Shown here piece by piece: positions 16,426 to 24,698 of a stretch of DNA of 64,000 bases. The first letter of the stretch is position 1, and each line of letters opens with the position of its first letter. The notes beneath the pieces were generated by a model. It was not told the DNA's origin and did no database searches. It worked only from the letters and a program-made list of their open reading frames with translations. Source of the stretch: Streptomyces qaidamensis (GTDB taxonomy: Bacteria > Actinomycetota > Actinomycetes > Streptomycetales > Streptomycetaceae); NCBI RefSeq assembly GCF_001611795.1, contig NZ_CP015098.1, forward strand, positions 4,836,001 to 4,900,000. The letters are read 5' to 3'. A program made the position numbers and the translations under genes.

Positions 16426-17931
16426 ATGCTGTCCAAGTACCCCTACCGGCGGCAGGACTTCCTTGCCTCCGTCGTCGTCTTCCTCGTCGCCGTACCTCTG
16501 TGTGTCGGTATCGCGGTCGCCTCCGGTGTCCCGGCCGAACTCGGCCTGATCACCGGCATCGTGGGCGGTCTCGTCACCGGTCTCATGCCCGGCAGCAGCC
16601 TCCAGGTGTCCGGGCCCGCCGCGGGCATGACTGTGATCGTCTTCGAGGCCGTCAGCGAGTTCGGCGTGGGCACGCTCGGCGTGATCGTGCTGTTCGCCGG
16701 GCTCCTCCAGCTCGCCATGGGCATTCTGAAGATCGGACGCTGGTTCCGGGCGATTTCCGTCGCCGTCGTCGAGGGCATGCTCTGCGGCATCGGTCTGGTG
16801 ATCATCGCCGGGCAGATCTACGCGGCGGCGGGTCTGAAGGCCCCGGAGAGCGGTATCGGCAAAATCGTGGGGCTGCCGGGGGCGTTCGCCGACGCCCTGG
16901 GCAGCACCGAGGCTCTGATCTCTCTCGCGATCGGCGCGGGCACCATCGCCGTCATCGTTGCGTGGAAGAAGCTGCCGAAGGCCGTGCAGTCCGTGCCGGG
17001 TGCCCTGGCGGCGGTGGTCCTGGCCACGCTCGCCACGCTGGCCCTCAGCCTGCCGGTCGCGACCGTCCAGGTGGATGGTCTGCTCGGCGTCATCCAGCCG
17101 CCCGGAGCCGAAGCCTTCGGCGAGCTGGCCGGCCCGGCCGTCTGGGGCACGATCATCGCGTTCGCGCTGATCGCCTCGGCGGAGAGCCTGTTCAGCGCGG
17201 CGGCCGTGGACCGGCTGCACGACGGTCCACGCACCGAGTACAACAAGGAGATGATCGCCCAGGGCGCGGGCAACACCGTCTGCGGTGTCCTCGGCGCGCT
17301 GCCGATGACCGCGGTGATCGTGCGCAGCTCCGCCAACGTCGCCGCGGGGGCGAAGACCAAGGCGTCGCGTGTGCTGCACGGCGTGTGGCTGCTGCTGTTC
17401 GCCGCCGCGATGCCGTGGGCCCTGGCCCTGATTCCGCTTCCCGCCCTCGCCGGCATCCTGGTGCACGCGGGCTGGAAGCTGATTCCGTTCCGCCAGGTCG
17501 CGGCGCTGTGGCGCAGCCACAAGGGCGAGGCACTCATCCTCGTGGTCACGGCCGTGTCGATCGTCGCCGTGAACATGTTCGAAGGCGTACTCATCGGTTT
17601 GGCGCTGGCGGTCGGCAAGACCGCTTGGGAGGCTTCGCACGTCAAGCTGGAGGCCATAGACAAGGGCACCGGTCCGATCCAGGTCTACTTGTCGGGTAAC
17701 GCCACCTTTCTTCGACTGCCGAAGATTCTTGACAGTCTGGAGGCGCTGCCGCAGGACCGCCCGGTCGAGCTGGACCTGTCCGGCCTGCACCACCTCGACC
17801 ACGCCTGCCGTACGGCCCTGGAGTCCTGGGCCGAGCGACACAGCGCGATCGGCACGGAACCGGTGAAGATCACCGAGCCGGTGAAGGTCGCATCCGCCGA
17901 GAATGCCACGGCGAACACCTGGCACCGCTGA
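16426..17931 (+). CDS. SulP-family anion (bicarbonate/sulfate) transporter
   Basis: 501 residues with about 11-12 hydrophobic helices and a reduced C-terminal STAS domain (about residues 415-480, VYLSGNATFLRLPKILDSLE). The N-terminal helices carry typical SulP segments: ASGVPAELGLITGIVGGLVT and SGPAAGMTVIVFEAV. Pairing of SulP with a carbonic anhydrase is widespread and suggests bicarbonate or another inorganic anion as substrate. The partner here is damaged, so the pair may no longer work as a CO2/bicarbonate unit. ATG 16426 is preceded by GAGGGAG nine bases upstream; GTG 16408 and 16420 are alternative starts. Confidence 0.9.
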   Translation: MLSKYPYRRQDFLASVVVFLVAVPLCVGIAVASGVPAELGLITGIVGGLVTGLMPGSSLQVSGPAAGMTVIVFEAVSEFGVGTLGVIVLFAGLLQLAMGILKIGRWFRAISVAVVEGMLCGIGLVIIAGQIYAAAGLKAPESGIGKIVGLPGAFADALGSTEALISLAIGAGTIAVIVAWKKLPKAVQSVPGALAAVVLATLATLALSLPVATVQVDGLLGVIQPPGAEAFGELAGPAVWGTIIAFALIASAESLFSAAAVDRLHDGPRTEYNKEMIAQGAGNTVCGVLGALPMTAVIVRSSANVAAGAKTKASRVLHGVWLLLFAAAMPWALALIPLPALAGILVHAGWKLIPFRQVAALWRSHKGEALILVVTAVSIVAVNMFEGVLIGLALAVGKTAWEASHVKLEAIDKGTGPIQVYLSGNATFLRLPKILDSLEALPQDRPVELDLSGLHHLDHACRTALESWAERHSAIGTEPVKITEPVKVASAENATANTWHR

Positions 17932-18030
17932 GCAGCCGGGCGGTGCACACGCTGGCCGTGCGCTGCGCTGCCACGCCCCTCTCCGAACTCTCGCGCACGC
18001 CGTACGCGCCTTGCGTACGCTGTCTCCCGG

Positions 18031-18047
18031 TGCGTACAGTGTGCGCA
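18031..18047. promoter_or_regulatory. operator-like palindrome before the serine hydrolase gene
   Basis: TGCGTACAGTGTGCGCA is a 17-base near-perfect palindrome, 37 bases before ATG 18084. The sequence ACAGTGT-GCATCG recurs directly downstream (about 18037 and 18056), and GTACGC hexamers recur further upstream (17999-18020). This looks like a clustered repressor site of the TetR or MarR type. No matching regulator gene is adjacent. Confidence 0.4.
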
Positions 18048-18083
18048 TCGCGGGGACAGTGTACGCATCGAGTGGGGGACGAC

Positions 18084-19541
18084 ATGTCGAAGAACGCCAT
18101 GAGCTGGGACGAGCAGGGCAGCTGGAACGCCAACGGCGCGTGGGGAAGCCGAAATTCGGCGGGCCGAAAGCTGGACCTCGCCCACTGGCAGGCCCGCCTC
18201 GACACGTTGCGCGCTGAGCATCACGTCCCGGCCGCCTCGCTGGCGATTCTCGTCGACGGGACCGTCCACGAGCTTGCCAGTGGTGTGCTGCACCGCGGCA
18301 CGGGCGTGGAGGCGACGACCGACTCGGTCTTCCAGTTGGGCTCGATCGCCAAGATCTACACGGCCACCCTGATCATGCAGCTCGCCGCATCAGGTGAACT
18401 GGACCTGGACGCGCCGGTGGTCGACGTGCTGCCGGAGTTCTCTGTCGCCGATCCCGACGCGACCAGGGCGATCACCACGCGCCGACTGCTCAGCCACACC
18501 AGCGGCCTCACCTGCGATTTCACCTACGACAGCGGGCGGGGCGACGACTGCCTCGCCAAGTACGTCGAGGCCGCGAGGAACGTGGCGCTCGACTGCCCGC
18601 CCGGCGCCGCGATCTCCTACAGCAGCGTCGGGTACAACGTCCTCGGCCGGATCATCGAGGTGGTGACCGGCAAGGTCTGGGACGAAGCCCTGAAGGACCA
18701 ACTCCTCACACCGCTCGGTCTCTCACACACCATGACGCTGCCCGAGGAGGCACTGCGCTTCCGTGCGGCGATGGGGCACCTGGGCGACGCGGGACAAGAT
18801 CCGGACCCGGCGCCGTCCTGGGACCTGATGCCGCGCTCGGCGGGCCCGTACGGCAGAGTCATCGCCACGGCCGGAGACGTCGCGCGACTCGCGGGGATGC
18901 ACCTCAACGGCGGCGTGGCGCAGAACGGCGCACGCGTACTGTCCGAGGAGACCGTCGCGCTCATGCAGCGACGCGTCGTCCGCTCCCCCGACAAGTGGAC
19001 GGTCAGCGCGGACGGCTGGGGACTGGGCTGGACTCTGTACGACTGGGACGGCGTCCAGGGCTACGGCCACGACGGCGCCTCCATCGGGCAGTACGGCTAC
19101 CTGCGCGTCGTGCCGTCGGCAGGCCTCGCGGTCGTACTGCTCACCAACGGCGGTGGTGCGCGAGAACTGTACGCGGCGCTCTGCCGGGAACTCCTCGCCG
19201 ATCTGGCCGGGGTGAGGATGCCGGAGCCCTTCGCCCCGCCGGCCCAGCCGCCCGTGGTCGACTTCGCGCCGCTCGTCGGCACGTACCGGCGAGAGGGCGT
19301 GGTCATTACCGTGACGGAACGAAACGGCGCCGGCCACGCGGTGTACGAGTTCGTCGACGGCATGAAGGATTTCTCCGAGCCCTTGGAGATCGATCTGGTG
19401 CCGGTGACCGGGACGGTCTTCGCCGGCACAGGGGTGGGCGCGGCATTCAGCGAGGACTACATGCCCGTCATCTTCTCCACACTGGAGGACGGCACGGGCT
19501 GCGTGTACATCGGTATGCGCTGCGGTCCTAAGACCGCGTAA
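18084..19541 (+). CDS. beta-lactamase-fold serine hydrolase (class C/penicillin-binding-like)
   Basis: 485 residues, no signal peptide, so probably cytosolic. The catalytic S-x-x-K is Ser87-Ile-Ala-Lys90 (FQLGSIAKIYT). The second motif is Tyr179 in ISYSSVGYNVLG, where the usual Y-S-N reads Y-S-S. The third motif is H-D-G in YGHDGASIG. A C-terminal beta-rich region (about 400-485) is common in esterase EstB-type and peptidase S12 members. Substrates in this family range from esters to D-amino-acid peptides and cannot be told here. ATG 18084 has GGGGGAC upstream. Operator-like repeats precede it. Confidence 0.88.
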   Translation: MSKNAMSWDEQGSWNANGAWGSRNSAGRKLDLAHWQARLDTLRAEHHVPAASLAILVDGTVHELASGVLHRGTGVEATTDSVFQLGSIAKIYTATLIMQLAASGELDLDAPVVDVLPEFSVADPDATRAITTRRLLSHTSGLTCDFTYDSGRGDDCLAKYVEAARNVALDCPPGAAISYSSVGYNVLGRIIEVVTGKVWDEALKDQLLTPLGLSHTMTLPEEALRFRAAMGHLGDAGQDPDPAPSWDLMPRSAGPYGRVIATAGDVARLAGMHLNGGVAQNGARVLSEETVALMQRRVVRSPDKWTVSADGWGLGWTLYDWDGVQGYGHDGASIGQYGYLRVVPSAGLAVVLLTNGGGARELYAALCRELLADLAGVRMPEPFAPPAQPPVVDFAPLVGTYRREGVVITVTERNGAGHAVYEFVDGMKDFSEPLEIDLVPVTGTVFAGTGVGAAFSEDYMPVIFSTLEDGTGCVYIGMRCGPKTA

Positions 19542-19800
19542 CACCCGCTACGCCGCGCGGAGCCCGCGTTTCGTCCTCGGCTCCGGCGCGGACGAACACG
19601 ACGACTTCGAGCGTTCGCCAGGTCACGCGATGCGTGCGCTCGAGCTCCCGCACTGGCATGCCGCCGCGATGTGCCCGATGGCGGATGCGGTACGTGTGCC
19701 GGCCTCTCGCTGTCATCGACGTCGACTCCCCGGGCACGGGCGAGGCCGAGGCCGTCCGCCGAGCCAGGCCGAGGGCGCCCAGGACCCACTCAGGGAAATC

Positions 19801-19816
19801 GTTACCGTAGCGTAAC
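19801..19816. promoter_or_regulatory. palindrome upstream of the lipase gene
   Basis: GTTACCGTAGCGTAAC, with perfect GTTAC/GTAAC arms, lies 79 bases before GTG 19895 in an AT-rich stretch (19796-19860) that is the probable promoter of the secretory lipase. Such arms are typical of TetR-family operators; the regulator is not visible. The remainder of the gap from 19542 shows no gene. Confidence 0.4.
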
Positions 19817-19894
19817 TTAGCAAGGCGCTACCGACTTTAACTACCAGTGCTAGTTTTCCCGCACCCTGCATCGAAGCAGCGCGAGGAGTGCACT

Positions 19895-21256
19895 GTGAGC
19901 CGCTACAGAAGCCGTCCGCGTTCCACGTTCAACCGCCTGACCGCCGCCGCGATCGCCGCCGTGGCCTGCGTCTGTGTCAGTGCGGTCCCGGTCGACGCCG
20001 CCACCGGGACCGACACCGAACCCGTCGTGTCCCGGGGAGTCACCATCCCGGCCTTCTACACCCCGCCCGCCCAACTGCCCGCCGCAAACGGCACCTTGAT
20101 CCGACAAGAACCCCTCCCCCTGGGTGTCTCACTCCCCGGCCTCGACGGCCGCCCCCTGCCGGGCACGGCCACCCGCCTGATGTACAAGTCCACCGACTCG
20201 AGCGGAAAGCCCGTCGCGGTGACCGGCGCCTACATCGAGCCGTCGGCGCAGTGGAAGGGCGACGGGCCCCGCCCCCTGGTGGCGGTGGTCTCGGGGACCA
20301 TGGGCCAGGGCGACCAGTGCGCGCCGTCGTTCGCCCTGCAACACCCGCTCACCGTCAGCGAAGAGACCCTGTCCATCGCCTACGACAACCTGGCGATCTA
20401 CCGTCTTCTCGCCACCGGAGCGGCCGTCGTCGTCACCGACTACGTCGGCCTGGGCGCCACCGACCGTCTGCACACCTACGTCAACCGCCTGGACGAGGCG
20501 CACGCGGTGCTGGACGCCGTCCGCGCGGCGCGCGATCTCCCCGGCACGTCCCTCACCTCCGGCTCCCGCGTCGGCCTGTACGGCTACAGCGAGGGCGGCG
20601 GCGCCACCGCCTCGGCGGCCGAACTTCAGCCCACCTACGCGCCCGACGTCCAACTGGCCGGCACCTATGCGGGCGCGCCGCCCGCCAACCTGACCGCGGT
20701 CATGAAGGGGATCGACGGAAGCGCCCTGGTCAGCGCCCTGGGCTGGGCGATCAACGGCTTCTCCCAGACCTACCCCGACCTGCGCAGTGTCACCGAGGCG
20801 AACCTCAACGACGCCGGACGCAAGGCCCTCGCCGACACGTCGACCATGTGCGTCGGCGAGTCCGTCGTCCGCTACGGCTTCACCCGGAGCACGGCATGGA
20901 CGACCAGCGGCAAGTCCGTCGCCGACGTCATCGCCGCCGAACCCCGCGCCCAGGCCGTCCTCGACGAACAGCGCATCGGAACGCTCAAGCCGACCGGTCC
21001 GGTCCGCGTGGCCACCGGCATCCATGACGACATCGTTCCGCACGCCCAGGCCCGCCAGCTGGCCGTGGACTGGTGCCGCAAGGGCGGCAACGTCACCTAC
21101 GAGGCCGTCGACCTGCCCAACCTCGGCGACAGGATCCTCACCAACCACCTCGCCCCCCTCCTCACCGACCAGGGAGCGGCGATCTCCTGGCTCGCCGACC
21201 GACTGGAGGGCAAGCCGACCGTGTCCAACTGCTGGACGATGCCCTTCCAGCGCTGA
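19895..21256 (+). CDS. secreted lipase (secretory LIP family, alpha/beta hydrolase)
   Basis: 453 residues with a Sec signal peptide (about 1-36). It matches the secretory lipase family known from fungi and actinobacteria: GVTIPAFYTPPAQLPAANG, then VVVTDYVGLGATDRLHTYVN, and the nucleophile elbow GLYGYSEGGGAT with Ser232. The Asp and His of the triad probably lie in TGIHDDIVPH and near DRILTNHLAP. It would hydrolyse acylglycerols or other esters outside the cell. GTG 19895 has GAGGAG six bases upstream; a longer frame from 19847 would spoil the signal peptide. An operator-like palindrome lies upstream. Monocistronic. Confidence 0.9.
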   Translation: MSRYRSRPRSTFNRLTAAAIAAVACVCVSAVPVDAATGTDTEPVVSRGVTIPAFYTPPAQLPAANGTLIRQEPLPLGVSLPGLDGRPLPGTATRLMYKSTDSSGKPVAVTGAYIEPSAQWKGDGPRPLVAVVSGTMGQGDQCAPSFALQHPLTVSEETLSIAYDNLAIYRLLATGAAVVVTDYVGLGATDRLHTYVNRLDEAHAVLDAVRAARDLPGTSLTSGSRVGLYGYSEGGGATASAAELQPTYAPDVQLAGTYAGAPPANLTAVMKGIDGSALVSALGWAINGFSQTYPDLRSVTEANLNDAGRKALADTSTMCVGESVVRYGFTRSTAWTTSGKSVADVIAAEPRAQAVLDEQRIGTLKPTGPVRVATGIHDDIVPHAQARQLAVDWCRKGGNVTYEAVDLPNLGDRILTNHLAPLLTDQGAAISWLADRLEGKPTVSNCWTMPFQR

Positions 21257-21397
21257 TCGAGCCATCCGGCGGCCCGCCCACCGCGGCGGCCGCCGGCCGA
21301 GCCGGCGCTGACGGCCATCGCGACCGCCGACAAGACACGCTGCTGCCTGCCCTGTTCGAGCAGGGCACCATCGGCCGCCTCTGCTTCGTGTCCGGTC

Positions 21398-21580
21398 CGC
21401 CAGGTCGGTCGAGCTGTAGCACGCGATGGCCCGGCAGGACGTGTCGGACGAGTCCACACCCGTCTTGTCCTCGCCGGAGCCGTACCAGGTGTCACCGGCC
21501 TTGATGACGCCCAGGCCATGGAGTTGCAGGATGTTGCCGCTGGTGTCGGTGCTGATCCGCACACCGGTGAGCTGACTCCG
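21398..21580 (-). pseudogene. fragment resembling the N-terminus of a GH43-type glycosidase
   Basis: A single minus-strand frame reads STDTSGNILQLHGLGVIKAG, then DTWYGSGEDKT and CYSSTDLADRT. This closely follows the start of GH43-like enzymes (typically a D-T-S-G-N ... H-G-G-G or L-G ... Y-Y-x-x-G-E-D-K ... Y-S-S-T-D-L pattern). The match stops after about 55 residues and no catalytic domain follows. I regard it as a relic left by deletion. It abuts another relic on the opposite strand. Confidence 0.55.
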
Positions 21581-21581
21581 C

Positions 21582-21716
21582 GGAAACCCGTTCGCCGTCG
21601 GCTACCCCTACGAATCAACGGCAGAGGCAGTCGAGTTCCTCCACTCGGCGCCGTTCTCCCCCGCCGACCGCAAACGCATCGCACACCGCAACGCGGCACA
21701 CCTGCTGCACCTCTGA
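21582..21716 (+). pseudogene. C-terminal fragment of an amidohydrolase (decarboxylase-like)
   Basis: 45 codons ending in TGA read GYPYESTAEAVEFLHSAPFS, then PADRKRIAHRNAAHLLHL. This is the conserved end of amidohydrolase_2 proteins (G-S/D-Y-P-Y ... A-E-A-V-x-F-L ... I-x-H-x-N-A-x-x-L-L-x-L). No start or barrel precedes it; the sequence changes abruptly to the minus-strand GH43-like relic at about 21580. A deletion junction is the simplest explanation. Confidence 0.6.
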
Positions 21717-21989
21717 TCAAGACGAGAGCGCGGCTGTGGCCATGGTCGACGGCGAGCCGTCCTGGGTGACGAGCTTGCTGTCGGCCTCGGGCTCGGGCCC
21801 GTAGCCGGTCTCCTTCTGGGCGGCGACCGTCGCCGGTTTCGAGGAGTCGGTGCCGGCGAGCGACGGTGTGACGGCGATTGCGGCCGCGACACCTCCGGCG
21901 GCGACGCCTACGAGCGTGACCTGCGCGCGGCGGGCGAGTCGGCTGCGAAGAGACGTGATTCCCGGTATTCCGCTTCTTTGTTGTGGCAC
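21717..21989 (-). CDS. short secreted-type protein, possibly truncated
   Basis: A 90-codon minus-strand frame encodes a plausible export signal (SLRSRLARRAQVTLVGVAAG and a hydrophobic stretch to about residue 45) followed by 45 polar residues, and then stops. No domain is recognisable. GTG 21989 lacks a good ribosome-binding site. It lies between relics and may itself be the surviving 5' end of a larger secreted protein. Low confidence as a working gene. Confidence 0.35.
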   Translation of the reverse strand: MPQQRSGIPGITSLRSRLARRAQVTLVGVAAGGVAAAIAVTPSLAGTDSSKPATVAAQKETGYGPEPEADSKLVTQDGSPSTMATAALSS

Positions 21990-22169
21990 GCCGAGCCGGG
22001 CGGGCCGACCAGGGCTTGGACTGCTTGTCGTTCACCGAGTGCCGCCTGCGGCCCTTGACGGGTCATCACGACGGCAGGATTGCTGCCCGGGCCCCTGTGT
22101 TGTTGTGAAGGACGGAACCAGCCAGGCGGTTTCGTCCGGATCACCGGGTGGACCGAAGGGGACGCACGC

Positions 22170-22199
22170 GGCCCGTCCTCCCCCAAAGAAGGACGGGCC
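22170..22199 (-). terminator. hairpin after the peptidoglycan-binding gene
   Basis: A perfect 10-base stem GGCCCGTCCT/AGGACGGGCC around a 10-base loop, 21 bases beyond the minus-strand stop at 22221. No U tract follows. Confidence 0.65.
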
Positions 22200-22220
22200 G
22201 CGACATGTCCGTGCTGTCGG

Positions 22221-22688
22221 TCAGGTCAGCAAGCAGCCGCCGGGGCAGACGTCGGCCGCCCGCTTGAACGCTGCCTTGGTCCCGGATCCGGCGACTCCGT
22301 CGATCGGACCGGTGTAGCCGTAGAACCTCTTGAGGTAGCGCTGCAACGCCTCCACCGTGTTGGGTCCGACGATTCCGTCGATGCTGTCCGTGTAGCTGTA
22401 GTGCTCCTTGAGGAAGCGCTGCATCGCCTTCCAGCTGTTGGTGCCGAGCTGCCCGTCGATCTCGCCGGTGTACCTCCAGCGAGCCTTCAGCGCCCGCTGG
22501 ACGTCCTTGGCCTGCGCTTCGCTCAGGCCGAGATTGACCACCGCGAGCGGCGCGACGGCCTCGGCACTCACCGCCTGCTCCTTGACCTGCGCGGGAGCCG
22601 CCATGGCCGTTCCCGCGGTCGCCAGGCCGCCGGCGGCGATCCCGACCGCGGTGGTGACACTGACGAGTGCCTTGGTGAGAGCTCGCAT
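22221..22688 (-). CDS. secreted peptidoglycan-binding-repeat protein
   Basis: 155 residues. After a signal peptide (about 1-32, ending TAMAAPAQ) the mature protein is almost entirely three tandem peptidoglycan-binding-like repeats of about 35 residues. Each ends Y-T/S-G/D-x-I-D-G-x-x-G-x-x-T/S (for example YGYTGPIDGVAGSGTKAAFK). There is no catalytic domain, so it probably binds wall glycan or acts as a structural or signalling ligand. ATG 22688 is preceded by GAGGGA. It is divergent from two membrane HTH proteins, one of which carries the same fold outside the cell. Confidence 0.85.
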   Translation of the reverse strand: MRALTKALVSVTTAVGIAAGGLATAGTAMAAPAQVKEQAVSAEAVAPLAVVNLGLSEAQAKDVQRALKARWRYTGEIDGQLGTNSWKAMQRFLKEHYSYTDSIDGIVGPNTVEALQRYLKRFYGYTGPIDGVAGSGTKAAFKRAADVCPGGCLLT

Positions 22689-22779
22689 GCTGTTTCCCTC
22701 CGTTGACGTGCGTTGGCCGGAGCCGACCGCACCGGCCGGCTCCGGCAACGAGACTGCGGGTTCGGCGCGTTGTCCGGCC

Positions 22780-22958
22780 ACAGCTGACGCAGAAGTGACC
22801 TCATCCCGGGACGTCCCGCGCGCTGACCTGCTGAGACGCTGCCCGCTGAGTCCCTGCGGCGGGACTGCGGCGAGAGGGAACGGCTGATTCCGCGTCAGGG
22901 CTGAGCAGCACCAGGGCGGCGTGCCCGCCCTGTGATCCCGGTGACAGCTGATGCAGAA
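22780..22958. repeat. pair of 15-base repeats in the divergent promoter region
   Basis: ACAGCTGACGCAGAA (22780-22794) and ACAGCTGATGCAGAA (22944-22958) differ at one base and share some flanking sequence. They lie in the 325-base gap, 92 bases before the minus-strand peptidoglycan-binding gene and 56 bases before the plus-strand HTH gene. A shared operator for one of the HTH proteins is a reasonable hypothesis. Otherwise the gap shows no gene. Confidence 0.55.
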
Positions 22959-23013
22959 TGAGCCCGGGACACAGGGCCGGGCCCGTGGTCCCTGACGCGA
23001 GTGGGGGGAAAGC

Positions 23014-23811
23014 GTGTCGCGATGGAAGGAACTGCCCGCAGAACTGCATCCACACGTCCACCAGTTGATCGTGCGGCTGCGCAGGCTCAAGGACCGCAGC
23101 GAACTGAGCACGCGGCAACTGGCCGCGAGAACCGGGTACAGCGCGAAGTCGTGGCAGCGATATCTGAACGGCAGGTCGCTACCGCCGCGGGAGGCCGTCG
23201 AGGCGATGGCCCGCGTCGGCGGTGACGATCCGGCCCGGCTGCTGGTGATGCACGAGATCGCCGCCCAACGCTGGGCGGAGGGACGGGGGTTCACCACCGA
23301 CGCCCCAGAGAACCCTTCCGAGACACCGGCACAACCCCCCACGGAGCAGCAGCCGTACCGGCGTCACCTGCGCGCCGCGGTCACGGCGGGAGCCGTGGTC
23401 ACGGTGCTGTCCGTCTCCGTGGCGCTCCTGCTGGCCGTGCGGCTCACCGAGGCCCGCGCCCAACTCGCGCGCGACCGCGGCGATGCTGTCACGACGGCCC
23501 CGGCCACCGTGTCGGAATCGCTGGTGCCGGTCATCTACACCTGTCGGCTGGAGCAGCGTGACGGCCGCTGGTACGCGGGCCTGAGCCGGACCACGAGCAT
23601 CCTCCTGTCCAACACCCACGTGGGGCTCGAAGTGGCCGAGGCGCAGTGCCTGCTGCACCGGGCGGGCACCGCGCCAGGCGACATCGACGGCGTCTTCGGC
23701 CCGAAGACGCGGCGAGCGGTCGAGCGCATGCAGAAGCAGAACGGGCTGATCGTGAACGGAGTCATCGACCCGCCCACCTGGCAGGCCCTGCGGTCGGCGG
23801 ATGCGAAGTGA
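23014..23811 (+). CDS. transmembrane HTH protein with extracellular peptidoglycan-binding domain
   Basis: 265 residues in three parts. Residues 15-85 form an XRE-like helix-turn-helix (ELSTRQLAARTGYSAKSWQR, then YLNGRSLPPREAVEAMARV). A single membrane span follows at about 121-143. The outside part (about 175-262) is a peptidoglycan_binding_1-type domain (EAQCLLHRAGTAPGDIDGVF, GPKTRRAVERMQKQNGL). The layout suggests a one-component sensor that reads the wall and acts on DNA or on a partner inside. GTG 23014 follows GGGGGGAAA. The next gene overlaps its stop by 4 bases, so translation is coupled. Confidence 0.85.
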   Translation: MSRWKELPAELHPHVHQLIVRLRRLKDRSELSTRQLAARTGYSAKSWQRYLNGRSLPPREAVEAMARVGGDDPARLLVMHEIAAQRWAEGRGFTTDAPENPSETPAQPPTEQQPYRRHLRAAVTAGAVVTVLSVSVALLLAVRLTEARAQLARDRGDAVTTAPATVSESLVPVIYTCRLEQRDGRWYAGLSRTTSILLSNTHVGLEVAEAQCLLHRAGTAPGDIDGVFGPKTRRAVERMQKQNGLIVNGVIDPPTWQALRSADAK

Positions 23812-24698
23812 CCGCGGAACACACCCGGCTGGCCGCGGCGCTGCGGGAGCTGCGGGCCGGTGCGGGGCTGAGCCTGGCGGCGCTGGCGGAGCGGACGGCG
23901 TACAGCAAGTCCTCGTGGGAGCGTTACCTCAACGGCAAGAGCCTGCCTCCTCGCCAGGCCGTACGGGAACTGTGCCGGCTCGCGAACGAACCGGACGGGC
24001 GGCTGCTGGCCCTGTGGGAGATCGCCGAGTCGCACTGGAGCGGACGCGCAGTGGCCCCCGCACCCGCCCCTCCCACGGACGAGTCGCCGCGGCCGCACCC
24101 TCAGGAGTCGCCACCACTCGCCGGGACCTGGCGGCGGAGACTTGGCGGGAGCAGGCTCCTGGTGGTGCTGGCGTCGGCGTACACAGTGATCGTCGGTGGT
24201 GTCGCGGCGCTGCTGTTCCTCCTGCTGCCGGACTCACAGGCTCAGGAGGACGAACCGCTGCCGGCCTCCGTCCCGTTCTCCCTCGCTCCTCAGTGCCACG
24301 GAGCCGCCTGCGAGGGCCGGGACCCGATGCGCCTGATCTGCGGCCTCGGCCCCGAGACCCTCGCCTCGTACCGCACGGCCACCGGCGCCCACGTCGAGCT
24401 GCGCCACAGCAAGAAGTGCGGTGCGAGCTGGGCCCGGACCTGGGGAACCGAGGTCGGCGACCGGCTGGACGTCACGGCGGGCGGACCGACCCACGGCGTG
24501 CGCATCAGGACCAAGGACGATGCGGCGGCCTTCGTCTATACCGGGATGGCCGAAGTCCGTCCCGGCAGCACCGTCCGGGCCTGCTTCCGGCCCGCGTCCG
24601 CCGACGGCGAACGGGAGTGCTTCGAGGCCCGCGTGGGCGGGGCCGCCACCACGACCCGGCCACCCTCGTCTCCGGTGGCGTCGGGCTCTCCCGATTAG
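23808..24698 (+). CDS. transmembrane HTH protein with extracellular DUF2690 domain
   Basis: 296 residues. It is a paralogue of the previous protein at its N-terminus: XRE-like HTH (TRLAAALRELRAGAGLSLAA, then LAERTAYSKSSWERYLNGKS) and one membrane span (about 116-140). The outside region (about 163-265) is a DUF2690 domain with spaced cysteines (CHGAACEG, LICGLG, KKCGAS, RACFRP, GERECFEA). DUF2690 has no known function; the Cys pattern suggests disulfides. GTG 23808 overlaps the preceding stop. Together the two genes look like a coupled pair of membrane regulators with different outer sensors. Confidence 0.85.
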   Translation: MTAEHTRLAAALRELRAGAGLSLAALAERTAYSKSSWERYLNGKSLPPRQAVRELCRLANEPDGRLLALWEIAESHWSGRAVAPAPAPPTDESPRPHPQESPPLAGTWRRRLGGSRLLVVLASAYTVIVGGVAALLFLLLPDSQAQEDEPLPASVPFSLAPQCHGAACEGRDPMRLICGLGPETLASYRTATGAHVELRHSKKCGASWARTWGTEVGDRLDVTAGGPTHGVRIRTKDDAAAFVYTGMAEVRPGSTVRACFRPASADGERECFEARVGGAATTTRPPSSPVASGSPD

